This document shows positions 8,853 to 20,590 of a DNA stretch of 64,000 nucleotides, piece by piece (the stretch's first letter is position 1; every line of letters begins with the position of its first letter). A model generated the notes under the pieces. That model was not told the origin of the DNA and did no database searches. It saw nothing but the letters and a program-made list of their open reading frames with translations. The translations under genes were made by a program, and so were the position numbers. Source of the stretch: Reticulascus tulasneorum (lineage: Eukaryota; Ascomycota; Sordariomycetes; Glomerellales; Reticulascaceae). The stretch spans positions 868,001-932,000 of the forward strand of contig LSAX01000008.1 of assembly GCA_001557505.1 (NCBI GenBank), written 5' to 3'.

Positions 8853-11617
8853 CCTTCAAGTTTGGTTGACAACGAGTTCGAGTACTGTTTTGAGTAAAAA
8901 TCAGAACTCTTTTGATGCCCGGGACAGATTCGATATTGGCAGGCCAGGGGCCATGTTGATATTTCTGATACATGGAGTGTTTCGGGGCACTCGAGGCGCG
9001 TTTAGTGGACCTACTTGGTACAAGACGTGGTTGGAATGAGCCCACAGCTCCGTTGGCCGTGAAATTGGCCCGATGCCGCCTGTCGAGCCTGCCACCTGCG
9101 CGCAACCGTCAGCACAACGGATAATCCAAAGCCACCTCCATCCAATGCTTGAATTGGGTCAACTACCTAGGTAATTTATGTAGCATTGAACGTTCAAATT
9201 CTCTTAATTGCATCTTGTTGCGTGCTGCCACCATGATTTGAATAAGATGACTACGCGCCATCGATATGTGCAGAGATCATCTTTACTAACTTGTTGCATA
9301 AATCAATCGACACCCGGCACGTAGCGATCACGTAGGCCTTCATTCCAGGATCGGTCGGTGCGGAAGTTTGGCCGACTCGCCAGCCAGGCCTTAGTCAATT
9401 ATCTGGCCCATTTCATACCGTATGGCAGCACTCTAGAGTAATTCCTACTTAATGATGACGCAATAGAATTACAATTCTGACCTCATAAAGACGTAGCAAT
9501 AAGTATTAAAAAGCAGTTCAGCAGAGCGAATACGCAGTTCGACCGACTATTCCGAGCATCTTTCTTTGCTTATAAATCACTCTCCTCTCCCACTCTGCCA
9601 TCTAATGCTCAACACTCGGCCACGGAAATAGTCGCCAGGAAGCAGCCTTTGCAAGCACAGCATTAATACGAATGGCTTGACAGACAAGTTGGCACGTGCA
9701 TGGTATCGCAACGCGCACCATTCGGGCAACCGTTAACACCTTTGCGCGAGTAGCAGGGGCCAAACTATGATTGCAACAGTCAGATCTCAACCGTCCAACA
9801 GCCCCGAGAAAATGGGTTTGTACTCTCACTGGGAATGCCATGGCCCTCGATACCTGATACGTTAGGAGCAACGGAGGAGCGGGCTCTCAGAAATATACTC
9901 ATGCCGGCGTGAATAGCTATTGCATTCCTCCCGTCGATACGGAAAATTAGTCATTGCTGGACATCACGGTGGTCATAACCACTACAGTGTCGTAAGATTT
10001 CAGAACCTGTCAGATAGACTTTGCAGTGAGATGTGTAGCATGGAGATACCCAAAGATCTTCACACTGCGTCAACAATTATTCAGTAACTCTCGCCGCGCC
10101 AGTAGCTCAGGCTTGCTGGGCATGACTGATTCCACCTCAAGTTAAAGTCAAACACCCCGTGGATAAGCGCCATTTCTTCGACAGTGGAGTCAATGACCCC
10201 GGATTTTAAAGAGAACCCACTTTGGTCTCAGCCCTAATCTCGATTCCGACTTTTGCCCTTCTCGGCTGGGTAGGACTCCGGTCCACGAGGCGCTTGATGT
10301 TACGTCGAGAGCTTATTGGCTGAAGAGCCAATGTTTTCTTGACGCCTTTGTGGTCTTTCTAAGCAGGTTGCGGCCCTAGACCGGCTGTGTCTCCTTAGTG
10401 CTGATATTTGGTCCACGATGGTCGTAGGCGGAATACAGCCTTACGCCCGAGACAAAGCCGTGGAAGAAAACTGCTGTTGAACGATGCTATTGAAGGCAGA
10501 TATTGAGGTTTGGTAGCCCCCTCTTAACTATGTGCTAAAATTTGGAGTCCTTTCTCTAGGAGGTAGAATTCTTGTCCATTATCTTGGTGCACAGGTTGCC
10601 ATCATATGCTAGCAACCGAGGTTGGAGGCTGGGAATCTGGCCAGGGCCGATGTTCACTCCGAAACACGCTACCTCGGATATAGGGCTAAGATCAGTTGTA
10701 TGACGCGGTACTCCGATCGGAGAGTGCAGGCCGTAGGTGAGATCGGAGTTCCATTATTTGCGGTGAGACTGTTCCGTCTTGTTTCTCGAAAGAGGTCGAG
10801 GGATTTAAGGTGATGATTGACTAGCGCATTTTTCTTCCCCGCCCTTGTCGAGGGACTAAGAACCTAACTACAGTAGGTAGTTGGAAGCTCACAAACCTGA
10901 TGACAACAGTCGGCTAAAATAAGCAGCTGACAAAGGAGGCGGTACGCTCTAGCGTCGCAAGACTGATTGCACCTCGTGCTCATATATATTTGCCCCACTC
11001 ACGGTCTGTCCGTTCCTTTAACTGCCAGAGCGACCAAGTGATCAATGGTCAATGCTTATGGCATATTCCAAGCGCAAATCATAAAGCCATACAAGCTAGG
11101 GTCTGGGCTAGGGACGGAGTGTGAAAAAAGTGGTAACTGGCCGTAATTGAACAAATAGAAGGGAGTAGAGGCGAATGTGGTCTCCCAATACTCGAAAGGG
11201 GTAATATGAGCAATGAATGTCGTTGCCACAGAGAACTGATAACGGGTAGGCGGAGACTATCGGCATAATCTTCACCCTGCTTGAGCGATGAGCCCAGGAA
11301 ACCCAATCATTTACACTTGGTCTAGCGAGAATCAGGCGAAATCGCCGGGTGAGGTGAATTCATACGCACATAAAAGACCCGGCGCTGTTCGAATGTTGCT
11401 TACTAGGATGGCACGTAAATAGCATGGCACACGGAGATATACTCCAGTGATGGCTAGCGGCGCTAAGTCCCACAGAACATACGCACTGAGGTCAGATGGC
11501 GGGATGGATATTGTCCAACCCTTCGATCGCTTTGACTGTTGCTTCTGTTATTGTGTCGGCAAAGTTGTGTTCGAATTTTGCTTCATCGCTGTGGACCGAG
11601 GTTTGCTGGCGCTCAAA
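8853..11617. other. Gene-poor stretch
   Basis: About 2.8 kb with only short ORFs in all frames and no domain, RNA gene or repeat I can support. A TATA-like element near 9570 (GCTTATAAATCACTC) is followed by an ATG at 9604 that opens only 8 codons. Confidence 0.5.
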
Positions 11618-11625
11618 TATATAAA
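11618..11625 (+). promoter_or_regulatory. TATA box of the secreted protein gene at 11731
   Basis: TATATAAA about 105 bases upstream of the start codon, followed by a C/T-rich leader (CCCCTCCGTCCACCTCC). Confidence 0.65.
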
Positions 11626-11730
11626 CTGTACCCCTCCGTCCACCTCCTTTGCAAGACTCTTCTGTATATCATCCCCATTAAAGATTCTCTGCCCATCACC
11701 AGCACCATACGCTTGTACAGATAATCAAAT

Positions 11731-12471
11731 ATGAAGGCACCTTTTTCAGTCGTCGGGCTGACCAGCTTGATTCTCCAAGTTGTTCTCCTAGCTCCCAACC
11801 CGGTCATCGCTGCCTCATGCTCTCCCGACAACGAAATTTTCCCTTGGGGCCAACAGGGCGTTGATCTAATGTGGGGTCTACGAGAATACGCATGTGTCAA
11901 CCACTGGTGGAAGAACATTCGCATCAATCCCAGTGGACCAGCTTGTTACAACCACAATGGACCCTGCTGGTCTGGCTGGTTGTACATGCGTGGTCACCCG
12001 TCACAGGCACAATGCTGGGTATGTCATGTCCTACACTCGATGTGCAATGTTCCTGCGCTACTCCCTATTTTCCCATGTTGAATATCATGAGCTAACAGTA
12101 AGAGGTAGAACGTACATGAACAGATCATTGGTCAGTGTATGTATTCAAGAATGGAGTCTGACAACCAATGGCATAATACGAATGGTGGATGGTGGGAATG
12201 GGGTTCAGAGTACGCCGAGAGTTGGTTTTATCCCGTCTCGCCTCCGGGGCGTCGGTCGATAGCAGATGAGACAGCCATCCCTACCGGCAATTTCTCTCTC
12301 ACAGATAACGGGCCTGAAGGTACGACACTTATAGTCCTGGACATTGACATCAAGGGGAAGATTCTCGGGGTTATCAGCGACATCACCGTTCTGGAAGATG
12401 GCTCGGAGATTGATAATCTCGCCCAAGTTTCGAGTACATCCCCAAAGAGTCCGGCGGTATCTGTCGAGTAA
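11731..12471 (+). CDS. Small secreted cysteine- and tryptophan-rich protein
   Basis: Not recognised. Two exons, 11731-12018 and 12109-12471 (216 residues). The intron starts GTATGT and ends GGTAG, with a GCTAAC branch site, and keeps phase 0. The N-terminus is a clear signal peptide (hydrophobic run VVGLTSLILQVVLLA, cleavage probably near AASC at about residue 28). The mature part has seven Cys, mostly between residues 29 and 105 (for example ACYNHNGPCWSGW and QCW), and many Trp/Asn/Gly, then a hydrophilic C-terminus with a strand-like segment (TLIVLDIDIKGKILGVISD). This profile fits an extracellular lectin-like, antimicrobial or effector-type protein, but no specific family is visible. Some splice uncertainty remains. 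Confidence 0.7.
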
Positions 12472-13910
12472 CGGGCCAGGCCCCGATTCGGGTTCAGGCA
12501 ACCCCGACACAACAAGCCTCTCACATAGGAGTAGAGCCGAACTTTACTCAGGCGGTTGATGAATTTTTGTTTGGTTGAGCATTGCATTGTCATGGGTAGT
12601 TATATGGGATTAGACGGAGAATATTGTTTGTCAAGTTGGCGGGCAACCTAAGTCAAATCTCAGGCAAGGCGTACATGAATATCGTTTTGAGCGAGGAGCA
12701 ATGAATCACTTGGTGCGGACACTTGTTGTATATAACCACTGCCGTACGTTGGCAAGAGAGAGCCCCGTCATCTATTTCTCGAAGTTTGAAAACCTTGGAC
12801 TTGTGAGTGAAGCATATCGCCGAGAGTCTTATGTCCAGGGACCCTCCTAGCCAAAATTATCACCCCCTGGTAAGATGAGACGTCAGAGTCCCTCGGTCAT
12901 TGTAATTGCACCAAAGACATGTGGCGCAGAGACCACTCTGTGTGAAAGACAACATTTCTCCACATCAGAATGTAGTTAAAGCTCAAACAATCAAGCTCCA
13001 ATTACTTCGTATAATTACCCCTTGCACCTTGTGGTCAAACATCGGTAATCGGCTTTATGTAAGGCTTACCTGATACTCCTGAGCCTTAAGGACAGAGTTC
13101 CCGGCACGAAGCCATATGGGTCGTGCTGTTGCCACACTTCGCCGATTCGAACAGCATCATGAGCCTAAATCAGCTTCCACAACCAGCGTCCGGACCACCT
13201 TCATCAGTAGAAAGGATCCACATTACCTCTTTATGCACTGTTACCCTACCGCAAGCTGGCTTGAGAAGAGGCTCTATACTCGGGAGGATCTCATCTTGCG
13301 AAGCTACAGGACCCTTGGGCACTCTTAAGCATTATCCTTACCTTGGCCGCCCGGCTCGAGCACTGAGGGACGTACCAGTGGCGAGGCATCGGCCAAAGTA
13401 GCAACAGGTCGCCCTCGACCTTGTCGCCGATTTAATTGATTAGTTGGACCACCAGTCGCCGATAACTTATATAACAAGACATTCATAAGGCTTAGCTGCC
13501 GTCAGAGCCCGGCTTCTTTTGGGGTGGTTTGTCCAATAATTTGTTGCCCTTACCACCAATGAGACCATCTCCTGAACTGGGAAGCCTGCTCTCTCGGCTT
13601 ACTGTCAGCGGCGACCCCAAAACCTTGTCTACCGGATCCCAGTAAAACATGGACAGGTCCAAGTTGGACCAATTGCGAAATTGTCAGTCGAAGACTAATC
13701 GGTCTGACACGCTAGCGGGTATTCACTCCGCATCACCGGGGCGGGCATTCCCGCATCAGACATGCTTTGAAAGCCTCCATGATCAGTTACGGCGGGAGGT
13801 CGTAACATGAAACAATACAAAAGAGCAGTGAGATGGACTTTCTTTTCGAACACAGCACACTGCATTCTCAGCAAGTACATGACTTTGAACTTTACTGAAT
13901 AATCTTTGAA
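12472..13910. other. Intergenic region upstream of the MFS gene
   Basis: No ORF above about 120 codons and no domain. The T/C-rich stretch just before 13911 is probably the transporter's leader. Confidence 0.5.
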
Positions 13911-15656
13911 ATGCCCACACCAGATGCAAGCGTGTTGTCGCAAGCTCCACCGTCGTCCAACTCCTCAACGGCATTTGAGATGGACCCGCCAGTTGACCGT
14001 CCAAGCGACAAGACTCTTACACATCAAATGACACATGATGTAGAGGGTCTCTCACCTCGATCCCCGATACAAGAAAAGGTTGAAGATACCCAAGATGCCA
14101 GCGCCTTGCGCGACAACGTCCGCAAGATTACCGGTTTCCGCTGGGTTCTGGTGTGCATTGCGCTCTATCTTGGGGCTGCGATTTACGGCCTCGATACCAC
14201 GATTGCAGCCGATGTGCAGGGCGCAGTGATAGAGGCATTCTCGGAAGTCTCGCAGCTGGCGTGGGTCGGTGCCGGTTTCTCCGTCGGGTCTATTGCGGTC
14301 CTCTTGCCCGTTGGCACCATGTACACGACATTCAACATGAAATGGGTGTTCGTTGCTGGCATTATCCTGTTCCAAGCTGGATCCGCCCTATGTGGTGCCG
14401 CCCCCACGATGAACGCTCTTATTGTTGGCCGTGTGCTTGCCGGTGCTGGAGGGTCCGGCATATACCTTGGTGTACTAAATCTTTTGACAGCCCTGACAAC
14501 TCGCGAGGAACGGGGCGCCTATATTGGGGCTACTGGCTTGGTCTGGGGTGTCGGCGCAATTCTTGGGCCTGTCGTTGGAGGTGGATTCAGTGTTAGCGCC
14601 GCAACATGGCGCTGGGGATTTTATATCAATCTGATCATAGGCGCCCTCACTGCGCCAATCTATTTGTTTTACATCCCAGACATCCATCCGCAGAGAGACA
14701 GAACCATCAAGGACCGGCTAGTCCACCTCGATTTCCTAGGATTTATACTCAGCGCCGGGTCTTGGGTTGCTTTTGGGATAGCCTTCGTCTCGGCTGGTGG
14801 CATCTGGAGCTGGAACGAGGGCAGGACCATTGCAACTGTCACAATCTTCGGCGTCTTGGCTATTTTGTATATCGCCCAGCAGTACTTTTGCATTCTCACC
14901 ACGCCCGCGACACGTTCCTTCCCAGGCCACCTCCTCAAATCTCGAACACAAGTCCTGGTATGCATTGCTACCGCCTGCTCGCTTACTTCGTTGTTTATCA
15001 ACACATATTACATCCCCATTTACTTCCAGTTCGTCAACGGCGACTCAGCCCTGATGGCTGCTGTGCGACTCCTCCCGTTCTTAATGTTTGCGATTTGCTT
15101 CAACATGCTCGCAGGCGGCACTCTTCCAAAAGTACAGTTCTACATGCCAATCTACCTTGTGGCTGGCATCCTGATCACACTCGGCTCGTCGCTCCTCCAC
15201 GTCTACCTGGAGCCTTCCACACCTACCGCACACATATATGGCTTCAGCATCCTCGCAGCGGTGGGAACTGGGTTGTCATTTCAGATAGGCTACGCGGTTT
15301 CGACGCTCAAGACGACACCGGAGGAGACTGGCAACTCCATCAGCATGCTGAACGTCAGTCAGATTGCTGCGGGAACTATTGCTTTGGTTTCTGCTGGGCA
15401 AGTCTTCCAGTCCGTGGCAGTCAAAAATCTGTCTGCCGTATTGGCAGGTAAGGGATTCACTGAATCGGATATCCACCAAGCCGTCGCAGGGACACAGAGC
15501 AAGTTGTTTCTGACCTTGACCGGCGATTTGCGAGATGCGGCGATTTTGTCAATCACTGAGGCGATTCAGAGATCTTATATCTTGGTCATTGTTGCTGGTG
15601 TCGTCATGGTTATTGCTGCTTCGTTGATGAAGGTAGAGAGGTTAGTGATGCAGTGA
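13911..15656 (+). CDS. DHA2-type major facilitator transporter (multidrug/toxin efflux)
   Basis: Single exon, 581 residues. About 80 hydrophilic N-terminal residues are followed by 14 predicted membrane segments, the topology of the DHA2 (drug:H+ antiporter-2) family. Seen: helix-1 motif GLDTTIAADVQGAV (the family's LD.TIV..A), the second-loop region SVGSIAVLLPVG, R171-region motif GRVLAGAGGSGIYLGVLNLLTALTTREERGAYIG, and the helix-5 antiporter motif GATGLVWGVGAILGPVVGGGF. It would sit in the plasma or vacuolar membrane and expel small molecules using the proton gradient. Close relatives include toxin-efflux pumps of secondary-metabolite clusters, but no synthase gene is adjacent here. The start at 13911 is the first ATG of the frame; a later start at Met23 (DPPVDRP..) is possible. 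Confidence 0.95.
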   Translation: MPTPDASVLSQAPPSSNSSTAFEMDPPVDRPSDKTLTHQMTHDVEGLSPRSPIQEKVEDTQDASALRDNVRKITGFRWVLVCIALYLGAAIYGLDTTIAADVQGAVIEAFSEVSQLAWVGAGFSVGSIAVLLPVGTMYTTFNMKWVFVAGIILFQAGSALCGAAPTMNALIVGRVLAGAGGSGIYLGVLNLLTALTTREERGAYIGATGLVWGVGAILGPVVGGGFSVSAATWRWGFYINLIIGALTAPIYLFYIPDIHPQRDRTIKDRLVHLDFLGFILSAGSWVAFGIAFVSAGGIWSWNEGRTIATVTIFGVLAILYIAQQYFCILTTPATRSFPGHLLKSRTQVLVCIATACSLTSLFINTYYIPIYFQFVNGDSALMAAVRLLPFLMFAICFNMLAGGTLPKVQFYMPIYLVAGILITLGSSLLHVYLEPSTPTAHIYGFSILAAVGTGLSFQIGYAVSTLKTTPEETGNSISMLNVSQIAAGTIALVSAGQVFQSVAVKNLSAVLAGKGFTESDIHQAVAGTQSKLFLTLTGDLRDAAILSITEAIQRSYILVIVAGVVMVIAASLMKVERLVMQ

Positions 15657-16811
15657 CGACCAGGGAGAGGCTGGCGAGCTGGCAGAAATTGGAGAACGGT
15701 TAAATGAGGGTCCATATACATGGAGTATTTTATACCTGCGTGTTTCATAATAGAGGAGATGGGGATTGATGGAGCTGAGCAAAGGCGCTGTGATTTCAGC
15801 TATAATTAATAGATTCTATCAAGTATGACTCCAGACCGCTCATCGGCGGCCATAGTGTAAGGCGTATTATCATAAAGCACGCTCGAAGCCACCTGCTTCA
15901 TTTCATTGGCCATATTCCCTCATCCTTTAACTCTTCTCAAAAGATGTCTTCGTAGGCACGTAGCGGTTAGGTATCGAAATAGCTTTCTTCATTCCCAGCC
16001 GAATCCTCAGAACGTAATGGCCCAACGGTCAAACAGCTCAGAGGAGCGGGATTCATAAGGTTAGAAACTTAAACCCAATAAGTTTCGAGGGGGAAAGCGA
16101 GCTTGACTTGAGCTCCTTGCTTTTTGCCGTTCAACCCCTGATGTAATCAAATTTCTTCTTTTTTTCCCTCCTTTTTTCTGAGATTTTTCTTTCCCAGGTA
16201 AGTTAATTTGAGGATAATGTGAAGATGATCTGATAAACAAGGACTAAATGTGTGCAAGACTAGATTTACTCTTGCTGAGCGATATGTGAATATAACGTAG
16301 TTTATTTGTTCTTCCGACGGGCCGAGCCCACAAATACTATCAATGTCTTCCACTGCAACTCTGTATTTGGAACGGAAGAGTTGGCAAAGATGCTCACTCT
16401 ACGACTAAGTACTAAGCAAGAGGTGATTTTCGAATGCGGATGCATAATGTTTGTGCAGTACTAGGTTCATTAGATTTCAATCAGCTGGTCCAACTACAAC
16501 TAATTATGTCAACTCCCCTTGCGCTGCTCAGACCACCTCCACTCTTGTGGTCACAATGTTTGAAGGGGCAGAGTCAGTCAGTCTGTCGAACCTTAGCTCA
16601 AGCTGCCAACTTTATTGAAACTGCCGTGATGGAGTGGTCGTACATGTTTGATCGCACGGTTTCCTGCATCATTGTCACAGGGTGGGATGATCACTAACAA
16701 TGGACTGGTTACTGGCATTGTGAGAATCTATATCATGTTCTTAATGAGCTGCTGTTCACTCAGTAGAACCCTGCACCCTTCTATTACTTGACACATCGAA
16801 ACGCGGCCCCG
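15657..16811. other. Intergenic region
   Basis: Contains the MFS 3' UTR and a short T/C-rich run near 16150. I see no supported gene. Confidence 0.5.
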
Positions 16812-17318
16812 CTACTCACTAACCACACTGCTTGTTACCGGGAACTGGAAGTCCACCACACCAGCAAGAATGTCAATGAATGATGTGACATTCACCTGTT
16901 TTCCATCATTCCGCTGATAGGCATGCGACGCGCCGAGATACATCCTGTCTCTGTCCGGGCCAGCAGTCCAGATAGCCGCAACACGAGATGTTTTTGGGAG
17001 CGCGCTATCATCTGGATTACGGCATTCTACCCAGAGCTGTTGAATGTATATTGGGCTGCAGATGACATTGAAGCCTGGTGCTGATGGCTGGTACCCCGCC
17101 TTGGCCGTTAAGTTGAACCATGAGAGACAGCCCCCCGGGGAGCAGCCCCATCCGTAGTTTGTCGCTTGCCAAGAAGTTGTCTGGTCGGGACTTGTGTACG
17201 AACGAGTATCGACATCCGCATCTTGGCGAACTGGCCATCGAGGAATGCTCGTCGCTGATACTGTTGCTTCCAAGGTGGCGAATGCTGCGAACCAAGAGGG
17301 GAGTGTGTAGAAATGCAT
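16812..17318 (-). CDS. Small secreted protein of unknown function
   Basis: Not recognised. Single exon, 168 residues. The N-terminal 22 residues form a signal peptide (LPSWFAAFATLEATVSA). The mature part has four cysteines in two pairs (WGCSPGGCLSW and VICSP..VECRN), one sequon (NLT) and a second at NVT, a pattern typical of fungal small secreted proteins with two disulfides. The ORF ends SSVVSE. A TATA-like element lies upstream on this strand near 17350 (TTTATGATATA on the plus strand). It may act outside the cell (wall, host or competitor surface), but nothing specific can be read. Confidence 0.7.
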   Translation of the reverse strand: MHFYTLPSWFAAFATLEATVSATSIPRWPVRQDADVDTRSYTSPDQTTSWQATNYGWGCSPGGCLSWFNLTAKAGYQPSAPGFNVICSPIYIQQLWVECRNPDDSALPKTSRVAAIWTAGPDRDRMYLGASHAYQRNDGKQVNVTSFIDILAGVVDFQFPVTSSVVSE

Positions 17319-17876
17319 GATGGATGAAAACGATCTCCAAATCGCGGCTTTTATGATATATTGTTGGTCTTGGAAGAATATGAGTCTGATTTGAATCTGA
17401 TAATAGGCTTGATAATATTACTTGGACCGCTTGGCAGAATTGAAGCCTTTTATACCGAGAATTTGGAGCAATGCCCGTTTGGGGATACGAGTGCTCAAGC
17501 TATGAATAGCCTAAGATCGGCAAAAGATTCTCCTCGTTTAATGTCAATCTTCGTATTTGGACGGCCATCGTCGAGTCTTACATACTTAAGATGATGTCAT
17601 TGGCCACCAGAAACATGGAGGATTCTACCGGAATGAGAAGTATAACGTGACATGTTAGTCGGGTATTTGCCAGCGCAATGCAGGCTGCGCAAACACTGCA
17701 CTTGCGTGGCACAAACTCTCGGCTGCTCGACGCGGATGATATCCTACGGGGCGGGGAAGTAGATCCTTCAGCGGACACAAGAGGCGGGAAGCCGGAAGCG
17801 GGTCTTAGGTGTTGTTCCCGGATTAGAGTTCAGCAAGGCTCGAATGTAAACAATCCATTGCACATGGCCTAAGTAT
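17319..17876. other. Intergenic region
   Basis: Promoter side of the secreted protein and 3' side of the BTB gene. Only short unsupported ORFs. Confidence 0.5.
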
Positions 17877-18935
17877 CTAAGCCCTACTCTTCCGGCGTTG
17901 TTCTATGAGTAAATCGTAAAAGAGGTCCTTCGGAAGGGTTCGAATCACTCCTTGAGTGTCTTCTCTGTCTAAAAACTCGTCATGTCGGCTCAAGATGCCA
18001 ATGACCATGTCTTTCATCTTCCTATCCTCTGGTTCTGATGGAATAGAGTAGACAGTCTGCGCAGCTCGTAGAAACTCCTCCGTGTCCCACTGATCTTCCG
18101 CCTCTGCACGAAACTTGGCGAGAGCAAGTGTATCCAGCTTCTCAATGCCGTACTTCTTGGATAACTCGTAAACCTTGGCGTGTATGCTGAGGCTCGTCGG
18201 GGTCGGGGGTCCTTCTAGCTGATTGGCATCTGACCCTTGCGAAGGTTCTTGTTCTGGCTCAGCTAGTTCAACGGGTGGTTCGGACTTGTCGGCATCTTCT
18301 TCCTCCAGTTTTGGTACAACAACGGACTTCGTGCGCTTTTTCTTGTTTTTCTTCTTCTTAGTCAGAGCAGGCGGAAGGAACTCATCCAAAGACTCAGGAG
18401 GCTCCTCTGTCTTGGACTCTGTCTCCGGTCCGTGGTCATCAGAATTCTGTAGGGCATGTCCATTCGTCTCCGTATGTTGTTCCGCGTCACCGTTGACACC
18501 ATTATGGTAGCCATTTTCTTGGATGTCTTCCTCCACCGAGATAGAAGGGTAGTCGAGCTGGTAGAGGAAGCGAACTACCATCTCCACGGCCTTGGGGTCA
18601 TCGTCTGGAAGGCTAAGAACACCATCATTCGAAGTCTAGATACACCACAGAGTTAGTTGCTATCGTCTAAAGGACTCGATCATTATGCTTGTTCGAAGAA
18701 TTACTCACGTCAGATGCTTTGGCGCGACATTGTTCAGCAAAGAATGGTGCTCGTGGACAAACGATCGCCCTGTGAACTTGATAGCTCTTGTGGCGGGTAC
18801 TTATTGTAAGGTCTGAGAATTCGGGGTTTGTGTAAAGCCTGATAATGTGTCAGTGTTGCGAAGAGGTGGTGATGTTGCAATAGCGCTGTACTCTTTTACG
18901 GAGCTAATGAGCTCTATTTTTGCTTCTTCATCCAT
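17877..18935 (-). CDS. BTB/POZ domain protein
   Basis: Three exons, 18935-18892, 18838-18709 and 18635-17877 (310 residues). The chosen start is MDEEAKIELIS. The BTB fold runs from about residue 13 to 90: LYTNPEFSDLTIS, YQVHRAIVCPRAPFFAEQC, then LSLPDDDPKAVEMVVRFLYQLDYP. Introns start GTACAG and GTGAGT, and all phases agree. A low-complexity insert follows, acidic with a basic KKKKNKKKRTK block (possible nuclear signal). The C-terminal helical region (HAKVYELSKKYGIEKLDTLALAKF) is characteristic of fungal BTB proteins. Known: BTB domains mediate dimerisation and Cullin-3 binding; for this fungal subfamily the partners are not established. Confidence 0.9.
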
Positions 18936-20221
18936 CCTTGGCAATCTTCGTGGGGTGTAAGGTGAGTGCTTGAAAAGAGAACAGGCTACGAGCGGGCTTT
19001 TGAATGTAGATTGTCGTGTAAACCTTGCTGGGAAGGGGACATGACTTCCAATTATATGCACATCCATGGGATGGTGTGCTTTCGAGGCAAGGCCAGTCTA
19101 GACTCTGTGGCGTTTCCTTCGGGCCCCAACCGACAATATTATGCGGCTCAAAATGTCAACGTAGAAGGGTTAGCATATTAATTCCTTCCACAGAGCGGTG
19201 AACATCTTTGCGATGGATGGGATCAATACAGGAGGGCAAACCGCTAAGGTCGAGTGAAGCACACGACATCTTGCAATTGCCGAATATCATTCGCCAATGT
19301 CTGCTCCTGGCAATGCTGTCGAATGCTGTGCAACACGACAGCCTCGTCGGGGCAGCTGTGTGTAATGCTTTCCATTGGACTGCGTTTTGTGGTGGGTGAG
19401 TGCTTGCTGCCCGACGGTCGCCTTACGATGTACTGATCCAATGATTGGAGGTGACCATGTATGCACGCCCGAAACGCATCAATACATGGCGATGCGACAA
19501 CCAGTCGAACACCGCCTTGACGCTTCGTCAGTGCCAGAAATCGAGGCGAAGCATTTTGTGATTGGACCACTCGTGATGGAGAAGACGCCTCTCGATCGTA
19601 AGATGCGGGGAATCTAGTACGGCAAATCAATGGTGGCAAATCGGGAGCGCCAAATATTCGTGAAGGCGGCAAGTGCTTGAGAAGCAACGTGTCGCAGAAC
19701 AATAACTGATTGATGCTCATGTCACCGCTATTCTGGTAGCTCGGGTCTAGGTGTCCAAATGTTGGTGGATGTCCAAGTCCGCTTCGACTGCCTGGTCCCG
19801 TCCAGTGGTCTAGAATGTCTTGGGTCGGAGGAAAATAGGTGAGACAAAAAGACATTGCCCCTCATTCGGTGCATTTCTACAATTCGTGATTCGAGTAAGT
19901 TAGGAGAGACTATCAATTCGTTGATAAATGAAGTCTGTTGCGTGAAGGTGCAGATGCACGTCTGGAGTCAACCAAGCTGCCGAGATGACATCGACTTTTG
20001 AGGGAATTATCTTTTAACGAGAAGGGTCACATTGCATGTCCTCGGCCATTTTTAGAGGAGCTTTCCGTAAAACTGGTTGACTTTCCTACTTGCTCCCGGC
20101 TCAAGAGTTTTTACAGAGCAAAGATCCCAACTGCAATAGTCATTGTCATTAGTGTTGACGCTTGAGCAACCAACAGCGTTCACCCTTCTTTTGGCATCCC
20201 CCCTGCTGGCCCCCTTTTCCC
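18936..20221. other. Intergenic region
   Basis: A 203-codon minus-strand ORF (19244-19855) lies here but has no domain, no signal peptide and no promoter I can see; treated as chance. Nothing else supported. Confidence 0.45.
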
Positions 20222-20311
20222 TTCTTTCCCTTCTTTCCCTTCTTTCCCTTCTTTCCCTTCTTTCCCTTCTTTCCCTTCTTTCCCTTCTTTCCCTTCTTTC
20301 CCTTCTTTCCC
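20222..20311. repeat. 9-bp tandem repeat, polypyrimidine minisatellite
   Basis: Ten near-perfect copies of TTCTTTCCC. The plus strand is pure pyrimidine over about 90 bases, so it can form an unusual (triplex-type) structure. Both strands stay open through it because the unit is nine bases, giving PFFPFF and RRERRE frames that I do not regard as coding. Confidence 0.9.
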
Positions 20312-20483
20312 TTTGTCTCTTCATTCCCCTCTGGCCAATTCTTTCTCTGGGTTGTTGCTTTCCACGATCCTCTCAGCCTATCTCAGTAACCTGCAACGTC
20401 TCGACTTCTCTTGCTGTTCTCATACCTCTCAAAGACCGTGTTCCAGTTCATCCGAGCGTGGGGGATATGTCCGCGCGATATAT

Positions 20484-20590
20484 GACAGGATCAAGGGAAC
20501 TTACGTTAAACTAACCTAGTATCCTTTTGTTGAGAATGGTGTGCAGAACTTTACTGACTTGTATTGTGTAATTATTTAGTAGACTCCCGA
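20484..20590. repeat. Diverged repeat, copy 1 (transition-rich)
   Basis: Similar to 21120-21228 over about 105 bases, with shared cores TTGAGAATGG.GTG.AGAA, AATTATT.AG.AG and GGGAA.T.ACGT.AAA. Most differences are C/T or G/A, and this copy is the more AT-rich. This suggests two copies of one element, one of them mutated as in repeat-induced point mutation (RIP). Element type unknown. Confidence 0.5.

Noticed and set aside
8260..9039. 259-codon plus-strand ORF over the MDR oxidoreductase
   Set aside because: Antisense shadow of a gene with clear MDR motifs; the ORF itself shows no domain.
14606..15451. 281-codon ORF in another frame of the MFS gene
   Set aside because: Shadow frame of a certain DHA2 transporter; composition is Pro/His/Arg-rich as expected from an off-frame.
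13911..17318. A secondary-metabolite cluster around the MFS transporter
   Set aside because: No synthase, tailoring enzyme or cluster regulator is visible nearby.
19244..19855. 203-codon minus-strand ORF
   Set aside because: No domain, signal peptide, intron or promoter, and low-complexity-free but unrecognisable text; most likely chance.
20052..20514. ORFs on both strands through the 9-bp repeat
   Set aside because: Kept open only by the 9-bp unit; low complexity with no flanking protein-like sequence.
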